From contig QCLZ01000006.1 of assembly GCA_003214175.1 (NCBI GenBank), positions 1 through 64,000 of the forward strand: a stretch of 64,000 bases of DNA, in the 5' to 3' direction. This DNA comes from Prochlorococcus sp. AG-418-I20. GTDB taxonomy: Bacteria; Cyanobacteriota; Cyanobacteriia; PCC-6307; Cyanobiaceae. The position numbers were made by a program, and so were the translations under genes. Positions 63,300 to 64,000 of the stretch are shown piece by piece. The notes beneath the pieces were generated by a model, which did not search any database, was not told the origin of the DNA, and was given only the letters and a program-made list of their open reading frames with translations. Position 1 is the first letter of the stretch. Each line of letters begins with the position of its first letter.

Positions 63300-64000
63300 C
63301 TTGGAATATTACAAATGGATTCTTTATCTTTATTATTGTTGTTATCTAGACAATTTTTACTTATTTCAAGAAAAGTTAATCTTTCTAATTCATCTAAATT
63401 CAAGTTGTAATTATAAAAAGCATTAATATTTTTTGATTTCGCATTACTTAATTCACTTTGCCTTATAAGTACATCTTTGAGAGTTGATATACCAACATCA
63501 TATCTAAGTCTGGAAAGTCTTACAGACTCTTTACTAGATTCAATTTCTTTAATAGATGATAATATTTTCTCTTCATTTAATTTAAGGTTTAAATAGGCCT
63601 TACTAATATTAGTTTTCAGAACATTTTTTAGATTTTCTAAAGCATATTCTTCTGCATCTGCATCTGCTATTTTTGATTTGTAAGAGTTCTTATTCTTTCC
63701 GCCATCAAAAATATTCCATGAAAAATTGAGACTTATTGTATTTGTGTAGTTTGATCCAGATTTTTCAGGATCAATGTTTTCAGACAGAGAATCACCCTTA
63801 GAAAATGTACTAGAAAATGTGTTAGAGATATAAATATTAGGCTTATTTTGAGATAAAAAACTTTTAGCTTGACTCTGTTTTATAGATTTCTGAAGAATAA
63901 GGTTTTTTAATGAAATATTTTTTTCTAACCCTTCATTAATATTTTTATTCAATTTATAATTCCAGAAACCAGTTAAATTTTGTTCATTATTAATCTCGAA
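63296..64000 (-). CDS. TolC-family outer membrane efflux protein, partial
   Basis: The C-terminal 234 codons of a protein whose frame stays open to the window edge, so the true start lies beyond position 64000. The visible part has the TolC pattern: long heptad-rich helices (RQSELSNAKSKNINAFYNYN), beta strands near the SLNFSWNIFDGGKNKNSYKS segment, and the conserved turn SRLRYDVGISTLKDVLIRQ. TolC proteins form the outer-membrane duct of type I secretion and efflux pumps. A TTG at 63952 is an internal codon, not a start. Confidence 0.85.
   Translation of the reverse strand, partial: FEINNEQNLTGFWNYKLNKNINEGLEKNISLKNLILQKSIKQSQAKSFLSQNKPNIYISNTFSSTFSKGDSLSENIDPEKSGSNYTNTISLNFSWNIFDGGKNKNSYKSKIADADAEEYALENLKNVLKTNISKAYLNLKLNEEKILSSIKEIESSKESVRLSRLRYDVGISTLKDVLIRQSELSNAKSKNINAFYNYNLNLDELERLTFLEISKNCLDNNNNKDKESICNIPR

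Noticed and set aside
63296-63952. Complete 218-residue TolC-like gene starting at TTG 63952
   Set aside because: The frame remains open to position 64000 with TolC-like sequence, so the TTG is internal and the gene is cut by the window edge.
1-64000. CRISPR arrays, rRNA genes, IS elements
   Set aside because: No regularly spaced direct repeats, no rRNA-like sequence and no transposase-like ORF were seen anywhere in the window.

Overview
This is a low-GC, gene-dense chromosomal segment from a marine picocyanobacterium, almost certainly a high-light-adapted Prochlorococcus. The evidence is the very AT-rich sequence with compact ORFs, photosystem gene psbX, ycf66, two high-light-inducible (Hli) proteins, a paired Flv1/Flv3 flavodiiron system, the cyanobacterial sufBCDS order, and a permuted two-piece tmRNA whose tag reads ANKIVSFSRQTAPVAA. 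Nearly all of the window looks like core genome.

Layout. 1-6 kb: peptidoglycan transpeptidase PBP2, an FMN reductase and the flv1-flv3 pair (flv1 has lost most of its iron ligands). 6-16 kb: housekeeping genes alaS, speA, ndk, thiO, gatB, coaE, argJ. 15.9-18.9 kb: a small accessory-looking block flanked by degenerate AT-rich repeats. It holds an orphan gene, a frameshifted small ORF, a stand-alone DnaB C-terminal-domain ATPase and, convergently, a ParA-like ATPase overlapping a small membrane protein gene. 18.9-29.4 kb: aldo/keto reductase, ssrA (minus strand, with terminator), an RlmL-type methylase, a YqjD/holin-like membrane pair, a tiny LigD-phosphoesterase-like protein, smc, a PRC-barrel protein, an LpxB-related protein and a tRNA-Leu whose anticodon reads AAG. 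29.7-36.2 kb: accC, yggT, psbX, ycf66, hli, an SbmA/ABCD-type ABC exporter, HIT protein and peptide deformylase. 36.3-43.4 kb: S9 peptidase and the sufBCDS Fe-S assembly operon. 43.4-50.5 kb: a DUF4912 protein, phosphoglucomutase, RarA, a phosphopantetheinyl transferase, PrxQ/Bcp, type III pantothenate kinase and CysH. 50.6-55.8 kb: type II NADH dehydrogenase, an SLC13 transporter with RCK-C domains, and KtrB-KtrA. 55.8-64 kb: a ribbon-helix-helix regulator with a candidate operator, several microproteins including one Nif11-like, an ABC-F ATPase, HtrA/Deg protease, small cyanobacterial conserved proteins, a 48-residue Hli, YihY, an inositol-phosphatase-family protein, and the C-terminal part of a TolC-like protein running off the edge.

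Functionally, the window links photoprotective electron flow (Flv1/3, NDH-2, Hli, PrxQ), Fe-S cluster and CoA/ACP metabolism (suf, coaE, coaX, Sfp-type transferase, accC), sulfur and ion uptake (cysH, SLC13, KtrAB) and envelope functions (PBP2, TolC, ABC exporter, HtrA). The most unusual parts are the 15.9-18.9 kb block, the tmRNA with an intervening segment of only about 5 nt, the AAG tRNA-Leu, and several microproteins missed by length cut-offs. No CRISPR array, rRNA operon, insertion sequence or intact prophage was seen.
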